A DNA stretch of 13,674 bases. It comes from Cytophagales bacterium. Its GTDB lineage: Bacteria > Bacteroidota > Bacteroidia > Cytophagales > JAAEPT01. A program made the position numbers and the translations under genes. The stretch is taken from contig WTJX01000171.1 in assembly GCA_011524675.1 (NCBI GenBank), positions 1 to 13,674 on the forward strand, written 5' to 3'. Under the pieces are notes generated by a model. It worked only from the letters and a program-made list of their open reading frames with translations. It was not told where the DNA came from and did no database searches. Of this stretch, positions 6,863 through 13,674 are shown piece after piece. How positions within the stretch are numbered: the stretch's first letter is position 1; every line of letters starts with the position of its first letter.

Positions 6863-6864
6863 TT
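6838..6864 (-). terminator. Palindrome at the tatA stop codon, probable terminator
   Basis: Bases 6843-6864 are a perfect 22-bp palindrome (half-site AAATGTATTAG) that overlaps the tatA stop codon (6863-6865). Read on the minus strand, it follows the stop directly and ends in a run of five T bases before TTGATTTC-like sequence. It can therefore fold as an A/T-rich intrinsic terminator for tatA. The stem is low in GC, so strength is uncertain, and a dimeric protein-binding site is an alternative. Confidence 0.5.
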
Positions 6865-7075
6865 ATTTTGTACTATCACCTAAATCTCTGATTTCGTCAT
6901 CTATTTCTTTTTTAACATCTTTGGTAGCATCTTTGAACTCTCTGATACCCTTTCCCAATCCTCTTGCTAAATCAGGAATCTTTTTTGCCCCAAACAACAA
7001 TACAACAACCATCAATACTAAAAATATTTCCCAGCCACCAAAACTTGACAAGAATAAAAAAAATGGATTCATCAT
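6863..7075 (-). CDS. tatA: Sec-independent translocase subunit TatA
   Basis: Pore-forming component of the twin-arginine translocation system that exports folded proteins across the inner membrane. At 70 aa it has the standard TatA layout. A short periplasmic N-terminus leads to FGGWE (12-16) and one membrane helix (about 17-28). The Phe28-Gly29 hinge follows, then the amphipathic helix AKKIPDLARGLGKGIREFK (30-48) and a charged tail. TatB is distinguished by a longer tail and a Glu-Pro style motif, which is absent here. The start could be either of two adjacent ATG codons. A candidate promoter lies about 25 bases upstream and a palindrome overlaps the stop, so it may be transcribed alone. tatC is not in the window. 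Confidence 0.95.
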   Translation of the reverse strand: MMNPFFLFLSSFGGWEIFLVLMVVVLLFGAKKIPDLARGLGKGIREFKDATKDVKKEIDDEIRDLGDSTK

Positions 7076-7099
7076 GCTTTTCTCATTTATTTAATGTAA

Positions 7100-7107
7100 C
7101 AAATATA
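7100..7107 (-). promoter_or_regulatory. Candidate -7 promoter element for tatA
   Basis: On the minus strand the sequence is TATATTTG, a perfect TAnnTTTG match. Its 3' end is 24 bases before the tatA ATG, which would give a leader of about 18 bases. The expected -33 box is not clear; only a TGTTT at about 16 bases upstream resembles it. Confidence 0.4.
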
Positions 7108-7318
7108 CCATTTTTTTATAAACATTTTGAGTAGTATCTATTGATTTTCAAAAACTTTTAGTTCAGGACCATCAACTTGCAAATCATTTTTTCTATTCTA
7201 ACAAAATGATGGTAAATAATAGCGATGTAAGACAACCATATTCAGAGATGCACACGTTGTACTTCATGCAGACTTTTGTAAGAAGCAGGATAGTATGTTT
7301 TTTTACTCGTAAAAAACC

Positions 7319-8776
7319 TTACTTCCAGCCTCCACCAAGCGCTTTGTATAAATTAAGATGATACATAAACTGAGCATTCCTTACCTTCACCTGCTCTAAT
7401 TCAGCCTCAAAAACAGCCCCCTGAGCTGTAACCACTTCTAAATAACTGGCATAGCCCTCTAAAAACAAGGTATTAGAAACTGAAACGGCTTTTGTAAGCT
7501 CATCTACCTGTTTTGATTTTAGGTCATAGGTTGCAGCAGAGTTTTCTATACCTTTGAGGCTCACCAAAGTTTCACTCATAGCATTGAGTATTGTTTTCTC
7601 ATATTGATAAAGCATCGCATAGTTTTGAGCATTTGCTTTATCACTATTAGCTATAAGTTTTTTTCTATTAAAAATAGGAGCTGCGATATTTGCAAAAGCA
7701 CCAAAAGCGATAGACCTTGGATCAAACAATAGCCTTGCTCTAAAAGCTTGAAAACCTAAAGACGGGGTCAAGCTCAAACTAGGGTAAAACGCAGCTCTAG
7801 CTGCATACACATCCGCCTTAGAAGCGGCTAACTGATGCTCTGCTGCCACTACATCGGGCCTTTGTAACAATACTTGGGACGAAATACCTTCATTGGGTAT
7901 CTCTGGTAATGAAGACTCAAACGCCTCACGGTTCCTTTTGATTGGATGATTTGGCAGTCTGCCCAAAATAACGTTCAGTCTATTTTCCAACTCATATATC
8001 TCTTGCCTTACTGTATATTCAAAACTCTGAGAATGCAAGAGTTGCGCTTTGAACTGCTTTACCGCTAACTCTGTAACTCTTCCTGCCACTTTTTGAATGG
8101 TAATGATCTCTAATTGCTTTTCTTGTAGCTCTATATTCTTATGTGCGATGGATAACTCTATGTCTTTTTCTACCAGTTGATAATACAAGTCTGCCACATT
8201 AGCGACCAACTGAGTAACCATAAAGTTTTTTACCTCTTCACTGGCAGAAAGATTTTTCAAGGCCGCTTTCTTTTCTGTACGAAGTTTTTTCCAAACATCT
8301 AGTTCCCAATACGTATTTAAACCCAATGCATAATTAGGTGTTACTGGATAAGGTATATTTTGATTATCAGAAATATTTTCTGAAAAGTTAGTATCAAAGT
8401 TACCTACGCCCTCTTCTGTAAATCTACCATATTTCTTAAAGCCCAGAGAGCTACCCGCTTCTACGCTAGGTAACAAAGGAGCGTTTGTTCTCAATACATC
8501 GGCTTTTGCGGTTTGAATCCTAGTAAGCGCAATTTTCAAGTCTTGATTATTGAGCAAAGCAGTATCTATCAAGGCTACAAGCAAGGGATCCTTGAAAAGC
8601 TTTGCCCCCCTTAGCTTTTCAAGTGTATTATCTTGTTGAGATAAGCTATCTTTTTTGACATATTGATGAATGCTACTATCCTGTGTACCTACCGTTTTTA
8701 CATTCTTGACAGTACATGAATAAAAAAAACATAGACCAAAAAAGAGTATGGAGTAGTATTTATTATAAAAACTCAT
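7319..8776 (-). CDS. RND efflux outer-membrane factor lipoprotein (NodT/OprM type)
   Basis: TolC-like channel that carries substrates from the periplasmic adaptor and pump across the outer membrane. It has 485 aa. The signal peptide ends in a lipobox with Cys21 (FFYSC), so the mature protein is probably lipid-anchored like OprM. Two outer-membrane efflux repeats follow. The first includes the family motif WELDVWKKLR (157-166), the second LQRPDVVAAEHQLAASKADVYAARAAFYPSL (304-334, the classic repeat boundary). Long helical stretches at about 190-265 and 390-470 fit the periplasmic barrel. It is the last gene of the efflux operon, starting 29 bases after the pump stop, and ends in LYKALGGGWK as usual for the family. 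Downstream (7301-7318) there is only a weak T/A-rich hairpin and no convincing terminator. Substrates cannot be told from sequence. Confidence 0.95.
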   Translation of the reverse strand: MSFYNKYYSILFFGLCFFYSCTVKNVKTVGTQDSSIHQYVKKDSLSQQDNTLEKLRGAKLFKDPLLVALIDTALLNNQDLKIALTRIQTAKADVLRTNAPLLPSVEAGSSLGFKKYGRFTEEGVGNFDTNFSENISDNQNIPYPVTPNYALGLNTYWELDVWKKLRTEKKAALKNLSASEEVKNFMVTQLVANVADLYYQLVEKDIELSIAHKNIELQEKQLEIITIQKVAGRVTELAVKQFKAQLLHSQSFEYTVRQEIYELENRLNVILGRLPNHPIKRNREAFESSLPEIPNEGISSQVLLQRPDVVAAEHQLAASKADVYAARAAFYPSLSLTPSLGFQAFRARLLFDPRSIAFGAFANIAAPIFNRKKLIANSDKANAQNYAMLYQYEKTILNAMSETLVSLKGIENSAATYDLKSKQVDELTKAVSVSNTLFLEGYASYLEVVTAQGAVFEAELEQVKVRNAQFMYHLNLYKALGGGWK

Positions 8777-8805
8777 TTTGTATTTTTTTTCAGAAGAAGG
8801 AATTT

Positions 8806-11800
8806 CTATTTGGTATTCTTTGGTAAGATTTTTTTGAAGCCCAATGTAAACAGTACAAACAAGCTTGGAATAATAATAACGCCAAAAATAGTCCCTATCA
8901 ACATCCCCCCAACGGATGCTGTACCTATAGATCTATTCCCTAGCTCACCCGCACCACTAGCAAGGCAAAGAGGTATAAGCCCTGCTATAAAAGCAAAGGA
9001 AGTCATCAAAATAGGTCTAAAACGCTCTCTCCCACCCTCAATGGCAGACTTAAGCTTTGATAGTCCCTGTTTCTTTTTCATAATCGCATACTCTACAATA
9101 AGAATGGCATTCTTACCTAATAGACCAATAAGCATTACTAGAGAAACTTGAGCGTAAATATTGTTTTGCAATCCGAATAGCTTCAAGAATAACAAAGCTC
9201 CAAAAATCCCCGCAGGTAATGATAATAAGACAGGCAATGGCAAGGCAAAGCTTTCGTATTGTGCAGCTAATAGCAAATAAACAAATAGCAAACAAATAGC
9301 AAATACATAGACGACTTGGTTTCCAGAAGCAATTTCTTCTCTAGTCATACCAGACCAATCAAAAGTATAACCTCTAGGAAGCTTAAGTTTTGCCACTCGC
9401 TCTACAGCCGCAATAGCATCTCCACTACTATAGCCTTGACTAGCTTCACCATTGACCATGGCAGAAGTGTACATATTATATCTTGATATTTGTTCAGGAC
9501 CATATACTTTTTTCATTTTGATAAAAGCAGCATAAGGCACCATCTCCCCTTGTTTGTTTTTGACATGTAAGTTCATGATATCTTCAGGCTTAGTTCTATA
9601 CTCTGGTGAAGACTGCACCATCACTTTGTACATCTGTCCAAAACGTATGAAGTTGGTCACATAATAACTTCCCAATAATGCTTGTAGGTTTGTAAGCGCT
9701 TTTTCGGCACTTATTCCTTTTTGGGTAGCAATATCTTGATCTACCGACAACATATATTGAGGAAAGTTGGAATTAAAACTCGTAAAGCTATTGGTTATTT
9801 CTGGCTGTTGGTTCAGTTCATTCAGAAAGTCTTTCACTATAATATCCATTTTCTGTAAATCACCAGAACCTGTTTTGTTGAGTACTCTCAGTTCAAAACC
9901 ACTACTTGTACCAAAACCCGGTACAGTAGGAGGAGGAAAAAACTCTATTTTGGCATCACTGATATGTTTTGTCTTCTCCTGTATGCTCTCTATCATATCA
10001 TTGACAGAAACCTCTCTTTCGTCCCATGCTTTAAGGCTGACCATACTCATACCATAAGAAGCCCCCTCACCTTCGGTCATCAAACTGTAGCCTGCTAATG
10101 TACTTACAGATTCAATAACGCCTTCTTGAAGTAATATTTCTTCCACCTCACTCAATACATCCTCTGTACGCTCTACCGTTGCCCCTGGTGGAGTAGTAAC
10201 ATTGACATAAAAGACACCTTGATCTTCTGTAGGAATAAAGCCTGTAGGCAATATCTTAGATACTCCCCATGTAAGCGCTATGAATATGATAGTAATACCA
10301 ATGGTAGCAAACCTCCTTGAGGCAAGGTAGTTAATCAACATACCATACTTATCTGCTATTTTATCGTAGCCAGCATTAAATTTTCTAAAAAACAAGCCTT
10401 TCTTATGCTCCATCGGCTTAAGCATCAATGCACATAAGGCTGGAGTAAGCGTAAGGGCATTTACTCCCGATACAATGATAGAGATAGCGAGCGTGATAGA
10501 AAATTGTCTATAAAAGATACCTACAGGTCCAGACATAAAGCTCACAGGAATAAATACAGCGGACATAACGAAAGTAATGGCTATGATAGCACCACCAATA
10601 TCTTTCATAGCGGCAAAAGAAGCTTCTTTAGGACTTAGTCCCTCCTCCTCCATCTTGACATGCACAGCTTCTACCACTACTATGGCATTATCTACTACTA
10701 TACCAATGGCAAGGACAAGAGCAAAGAGTGTCAATAAATTGATAGAAAAACCAAACAACTGCATAAAAAAGAACGTACCGATAAGTGCCACAGGCACTGC
10801 CAAAGCAGGAATAATGGTAGATCTAAAGTCTTGTAAGAAAAGATATACTACTATGAACACCAAAATAAAAGCCTCGAAAAGAGTATGAATTACTTCATCT
10901 ATAGATGCATCCAAAAAAGTAGAAACATCATAGCTAATATTGTAAGTCATACCAGGCGGAAAGCTCACTTCTTTTAGCTCTTGCATTCTTTTTTTGACAT
11001 TTTCGATCACTACAGAAGCATTTGACCCCGGTCTTTGCTTAATCATTATTGCAGCAGAAGGCTTTGCATTCTCTTTTGATAGTACGTTATAATCTTGCGA
11101 ACCAAACTCTACATCGGCTATATCTTGCAATTTGAGCATAGAACCATCGCTGTTTGACTTTATAGGAATGTTTTTGTATTGATGAGGCTCGTTGAATTTA
11201 CCTGTGTAAGTCAAGACATATTGTAATACTTGTGCTGAGCTTCCCGAAGAGCTCTCCCCTGTTTTTCCGGGCGCAGCTTCGATGTTTTGACTACGAATGG
11301 CTTCGATGACCTCATCGGTAGAAACCTTATAGTTAGCCATCCTATCTGGCTTTAGCCAAATACGCATAGCATACTCTCTATGACCTAATATCTCACAAAA
11401 ACCTACTCCATCTATACGTTTTAGTTCTGCCAATACGTTGATGTCAGCAAAGTTGTAAATAAACTTTTCTCCTACAGCGCTATCTTCCGATGTCAAATTT
11501 AAATACATCAACATAGCATTGACTTCTTTCTCTACAATGACACCCGACTTTATCACTTCTTCTGGCATTTCGTCCAAGATTGCCGTTACCCTATTCTGCA
11601 CATTCACTGCGGCTAAGTCAGGGTCTGTACCTACCTCAAAATTCACAGTGATGATAGTAGAACCATCATTACCAGAGACCGAGGTCATATTCGTCATACC
11701 TGGCACTCCGTTAATGGCACGTTCAAGAGGCGTAGCAACGGCTTTGGCACACACGGTGGCATTGGCTCCTGTGTAGTTAGTGGTAATAGTTACGGCTGGT

Positions 11801-11919
11801 GGAACAATATCTGGAAATTGAGTTACTGGCAAACTTCTCAATGCTATAAGCCCCAGTAGTGTAATAAAAATAGAGATTACAAGCGAGAGTATAGGTCTCT
11901 TAATAAATATGTCAAACAT
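8806..11919 (-). CDS. RND multidrug efflux pump, HAE1 family inner-membrane transporter (AcrB/MexB-like)
   Basis: Proton-driven trimeric exporter, 1037 aa, the usual length for AcrB homologues. It shows the duplicated layout. TM1 is at about 10-28 and the first periplasmic loop runs to about 340. TM2-TM6 follow, then a cytoplasmic bridge, TM7 at about 536-553, and the second loop starting with FIPTEDQG (561-568). TM8-TM12 end the protein. TM10 carries GLLGKNAILIVEYA with Lys936 matching AcrB Lys940, and Arg968 sits in FRPILMTS. In TM4 the relay motif reads GIVVDNAIVVVEAV, so the AcrB pair Asp407-Asp408 is Asp410-Asn411 here. CusA-type pumps also keep only the first Asp, so the protein is probably active, but this deserves notice. 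It lies 67 bases after the adaptor gene and 29 before the outer-membrane factor gene. An intrinsic terminator in the upstream gap should lower its expression relative to the adaptor. Substrate unknown. Confidence 0.97.
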   Translation of the reverse strand: MFDIFIKRPILSLVISIFITLLGLIALRSLPVTQFPDIVPPAVTITTNYTGANATVCAKAVATPLERAINGVPGMTNMTSVSGNDGSTIITVNFEVGTDPDLAAVNVQNRVTAILDEMPEEVIKSGVIVEKEVNAMLMYLNLTSEDSAVGEKFIYNFADINVLAELKRIDGVGFCEILGHREYAMRIWLKPDRMANYKVSTDEVIEAIRSQNIEAAPGKTGESSSGSSAQVLQYVLTYTGKFNEPHQYKNIPIKSNSDGSMLKLQDIADVEFGSQDYNVLSKENAKPSAAIMIKQRPGSNASVVIENVKKRMQELKEVSFPPGMTYNISYDVSTFLDASIDEVIHTLFEAFILVFIVVYLFLQDFRSTIIPALAVPVALIGTFFFMQLFGFSINLLTLFALVLAIGIVVDNAIVVVEAVHVKMEEEGLSPKEASFAAMKDIGGAIIAITFVMSAVFIPVSFMSGPVGIFYRQFSITLAISIIVSGVNALTLTPALCALMLKPMEHKKGLFFRKFNAGYDKIADKYGMLINYLASRRFATIGITIIFIALTWGVSKILPTGFIPTEDQGVFYVNVTTPPGATVERTEDVLSEVEEILLQEGVIESVSTLAGYSLMTEGEGASYGMSMVSLKAWDEREVSVNDMIESIQEKTKHISDAKIEFFPPPTVPGFGTSSGFELRVLNKTGSGDLQKMDIIVKDFLNELNQQPEITNSFTSFNSNFPQYMLSVDQDIATQKGISAEKALTNLQALLGSYYVTNFIRFGQMYKVMVQSSPEYRTKPEDIMNLHVKNKQGEMVPYAAFIKMKKVYGPEQISRYNMYTSAMVNGEASQGYSSGDAIAAVERVAKLKLPRGYTFDWSGMTREEIASGNQVVYVFAICLLFVYLLLAAQYESFALPLPVLLSLPAGIFGALLFLKLFGLQNNIYAQVSLVMLIGLLGKNAILIVEYAIMKKKQGLSKLKSAIEGGRERFRPILMTSFAFIAGLIPLCLASGAGELGNRSIGTASVGGMLIGTIFGVIIIPSLFVLFTLGFKKILPKNTK

Positions 11920-11954
11920 ATTTTATATGAATTTTATAATGATGTAGTGAAAAG

Positions 11955-11990
11955 AAAAAAACTAAGATACTATAGTACACAGTATCTTAG
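11955..11990 (-). terminator. Intrinsic terminator (attenuator) between adaptor and pump genes
   Basis: On the minus strand a perfect 10-bp stem (CTAAGATACT with AGTATCTTAG, plus-strand positions 11981-11990 and 11962-11971) closes a 9-base loop. It is followed at once by seven T bases (11961-11955). The adaptor's TAA stop codon (11987-11989) lies inside the stem. The T-run ends 35 bases before the pump ATG, with no promoter motif visible between. It has the form of a textbook intrinsic terminator placed inside an operon. Confidence 0.8.
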
Positions 11991-13156
11991 GAAGGATTTT
12001 TTATGGTAGTTTTCCCCTCAGAAGCAGCCTTTATCAGCGTATCCATAGTATAAAAAATTGGATTGACTGTAGCTCCTTCTTTCAAGTTTTGTATTCCTTC
12101 ATAGATCACTTGGTCGTGTGGTTGCAAACCATCATGAACTATATAAAAATGAGATAGCCTATTTTCTGGCTCAAAACTTCTAATGTTTACCTTATTATCT
12201 TGATCTAGTACATAAACAAATAACTTGTCTTGAATTTCAAAGGCAGCTTTCTGAGGCACTAACAATGCGTCCCTTACAGGCCTGCTCAATGTTATCTTAC
12301 CCGTAGAACCATGTTTCAACAGTCTGTCAGGGTTTGGGAATTTAGCTCTAAAGGCAATAGTACCTGTACTTGGGTTAATTTCTCCTTCTGTAGTCTCTAT
12401 TACACCTTTGTGCGGATATACAGTACCATCTGCCAATGTCAGCGTAACATATCTTTTACTTTTGCCAACGCCTTCATTCATTAGCATCTTTTGATAACCT
12501 AGATACTCTCCCTCAGAAACATTGAAATAAGCATTGATACTACTATTGTCAGATATTTTTGTAAGTAACGTACCTGCACTTACTAAGCTCCCCTTTTTCA
12601 GAGGTATTCTACTAATCAATCCGTTGAAGGGCGATTTCAAATTGGTATATGACAACTGAATAGAAGCATTCGATTGAGCCGACCTTGCTTCCTCTACCCT
12701 TGCCTGTGCTGCGGTCAATTTTGCTTTTGCCACTTCCAACTCCGACTTAGAGATCACTTTTTTCTCTACCAAAATAGATACTCTATCCACTTCTAGTGCA
12801 GAAGCTTTAGCATTTGCTATTGCACTTTTCAAATTAGCCTTCTGTTTTGCCAACTCAGCTTCAAACTCTTCACTATTTAACTTGAACAAAGGCTGACCTT
12901 TTTGTACATTTTTACCTTCATCAACAAATATTTTATCCAAAAAGCCTGCTACCCTCGCACGAATCTCTACATTCTTGACAGCTTGTATATCCGCCACATA
13001 TTCTTTATAGATGACAGTATCTAAAGTGATTAATTTTATAACAGGTAAGTCTTGGACAACTTTTTTGCTCTTTAAGCCCGCTTCCTTGGTATTACATGAT
13101 GTGATAATAAAAAATAAAATAAAAAAGGGGGCGACAACAGTCTTGAATAAAGTCAT
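11987..13156 (-). CDS. RND efflux periplasmic adaptor lipoprotein (AcrA/MexA-like, HlyD family)
   Basis: Membrane-fusion protein that links the inner-membrane pump to the outer-membrane channel. It has 389 aa. The signal peptide ends in a lipobox with Cys21 (FIITSC), indicating a lipid anchor in the inner membrane. The two lipoyl half-motifs lie at about 63-96 (VEIRARVAGFLDKIFVDEGK and following) and 168-203 (LSYTNLKSPFNGLISRIPLK). They flank an alpha-helical hairpin rich in Ala, Lys and Glu (97-165). Beta-barrel and membrane-proximal domains follow (about 205-370). It is the first gene of the efflux operon, with a candidate promoter 112 bases upstream. No repressor gene of the TetR, MarR or AraC type adjoins it in this window. 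Its stop codon is part of a terminator stem before the pump gene. Confidence 0.95.
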   Translation of the reverse strand: MTLFKTVVAPFFILFFIITSCNTKEAGLKSKKVVQDLPVIKLITLDTVIYKEYVADIQAVKNVEIRARVAGFLDKIFVDEGKNVQKGQPLFKLNSEEFEAELAKQKANLKSAIANAKASALEVDRVSILVEKKVISKSELEVAKAKLTAAQARVEEARSAQSNASIQLSYTNLKSPFNGLISRIPLKKGSLVSAGTLLTKISDNSSINAYFNVSEGEYLGYQKMLMNEGVGKSKRYVTLTLADGTVYPHKGVIETTEGEINPSTGTIAFRAKFPNPDRLLKHGSTGKITLSRPVRDALLVPQKAAFEIQDKLFVYVLDQDNKVNIRSFEPENRLSHFYIVHDGLQPHDQVIYEGIQNLKEGATVNPIFYTMDTLIKAASEGKTTIKNPS

Positions 13157-13526
13157 ATAAGATGGGTATAGTAATTTTGAAATAATAATGTCCGTGATTA
13201 AAAAAAGTGCTTAGCTATACTAATTTTACAGTAAACAAACTACAAAAACAATCAATAGTTCCTTTAACAAATTTATATTTTATTTCGCTCATTTGAAAGA
13301 AAATAGCACTTTTTTAAGTTTTTTTTGAACAATACAGGACTAAAATACAAAAAACAATTCCCGATATATATTTAAAATTCTAATACACTACACTCCTTTC
13401 ATATAGGAGTAGCCCACAAAGACAATAAAAGCTTCATCTACTTAAGTGAAATCAAAACATCCGCTTTGCAAGAATAGTAAGCACTCGACTAACTAAGTCC
13501 TCTTTATATGATTACTTCAACTTATT
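13157..13526. other. Intergenic region upstream of the efflux operon
   Basis: No gene is seen. It holds a candidate promoter for the efflux operon (13268-13298) and, further out, an inverted repeat ACTCCT/AGGAGT (13392-13397 and 13405-13410) with a 7-base loop. It runs up to the left target duplication of the MITE copy that begins at 13527. The leader between the candidate start point and the adaptor ATG would be about 105 bases and AT-rich, with no operator I can recognise. Confidence 0.45.
13268..13298 (-). promoter_or_regulatory. Candidate Bacteroidota-type promoter for the efflux operon
   Basis: On the minus strand TAAATTTG (plus positions 13268-13275) fits TAnnTTTG. TTTC (13295-13298), 19 bases upstream, is one base off the TTTG -33 box, the same arrangement as in front of queA. 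Transcription would begin near 13261. Chance matching is possible in such AT-rich DNA. Confidence 0.35.
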
Positions 13527-13665
13527 GAAGGCTTTGCAAAACCATCTTTTGCACTTATTCAGCGTTATACAAAATTTTAAAATCCTCATTTACAATCAGT
13601 AAACTGCGGTTTTAAAATTTTGAAAGCCTTGACTAAGCACAAAATCTTAGTTATGCAAAGCCTTC
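13527..13665 (+). mobile_element. MITE-like element, complete 139-bp long form (copy B)
   Basis: Terminal inverted repeats are GAAGGCTTTGCA (13527-13538) and TGCAAAGCCTTC (13654-13665), perfect over 12 bp. Perfect 5-bp direct repeats TTATT flank them (13522-13526 and 13666-13670), as in transposon target duplication. The whole element is an imperfect palindrome. The arms resemble each other's reverse complement (for example TTTTGCACTTATTCA against TTTTGTGCTTAGTCA). Inner inverted repeats AAAATTTTAAAA (13571-13582) and TTTTAAAATTTT (13610-13621) enclose a core with a further small stem, TTTAC/GTAAA. No coding frame fits inside. It is a non-autonomous element of unknown transposase family. Several insertion-sequence families make duplications near 5 bp, so I do not assign one. 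Confidence 0.88.
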
Positions 13666-13674
13666 TTATTATAA

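Noticed and set aside
7167..7212. Competing stems after the efflux operon: CCATCA with TGATGG, or ATCATTTT with AAAATGAT
   Set aside because: No T-run follows on the minus strand and the stems are A/T-rich; too weak to call a terminator or an RNA switch.
8810..9151. A plus-strand 113-codon frame opposite the pump gene, and similar antisense frames within recA, queA, gatA and the pump gene
   Set aside because: They are opposite-strand shadows of clearly conserved genes, with no recognisable motifs of their own.
1..13674. The whole block as a composite mobile element bounded by copies A and B
   Set aside because: The genes inside are core housekeeping genes plus an ordinary efflux operon with uniform composition, and each element has its own target duplication, which fits separate insertions.

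Overview
The window is a core-genome segment of an AT-rich, Gram-negative bacterium, most likely a Bacteroidota member (Cytophagales-like; I am less sure of the order). Three things point there. There is a 73-residue DUF2795 protein of the type typical of that phylum. Three genes have candidate promoters of the Bacteroidota form (TAnnTTTG at -7, two of them with TTTC 19 bases upstream). Shine-Dalgarno sequences are mostly weak, and two of the three efflux proteins start with lipoprotein signals. Ten protein-coding genes are supported. I see no tRNA, rRNA, CRISPR array, prophage or transposase gene.

Left part, plus strand (1-3399): recA, then a 443-base gap, then queA (last dedicated step of epoxyqueuosine formation on tRNA) and ispD (third step of the MEP isoprenoid pathway). 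A clear intrinsic terminator lies between queA and ispD and ends only 12 bases before the TTG start of ispD. Middle part, minus strand (7075-3410): tatA, then gatA, then a lytic transglycosylase with a LysM domain, then the DUF2795 gene, which meets ispD tail to tail with 10 bases between them. Right part, minus strand (13156-7319): a complete tripartite RND multidrug efflux operon in the order adaptor lipoprotein, HAE1-type inner-membrane pump, outer-membrane factor lipoprotein. A strong intrinsic terminator sits between the adaptor and pump genes, built partly from the adaptor's stop codon. No regulator gene lies beside the operon in this window.

The least expected content is a small non-coding mobile-element family (MITE-like). 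One 139-bp copy is complete (13527-13665). One is cut by the window start (1-136, opposite orientation). One is a 53-bp deletion derivative just after recA (1201-1253). They share 12-bp terminal inverted repeats GAAGGCTTTGCA, and both intact-ended copies are flanked by perfect 5-bp direct repeats (TTATT and TTAAA). The 53-bp copy is exactly what deletion between two GTTAT repeats of the long form would leave. The central segment of the first copy is inverted relative to its own arms when compared with the last copy, which suggests flipping between the inner AAAATTTTAAAA inverted repeats. recA is bracketed by two of these copies in opposite orientation.

The genes themselves are conventional housekeeping and efflux functions. 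I found no new protein system. The points of interest are the MITE family and its internal inversion, the terminators inside apparent transcription units, and an Asp-Asn pair where AcrB has Asp-Asp in the proton-relay motif of the pump.
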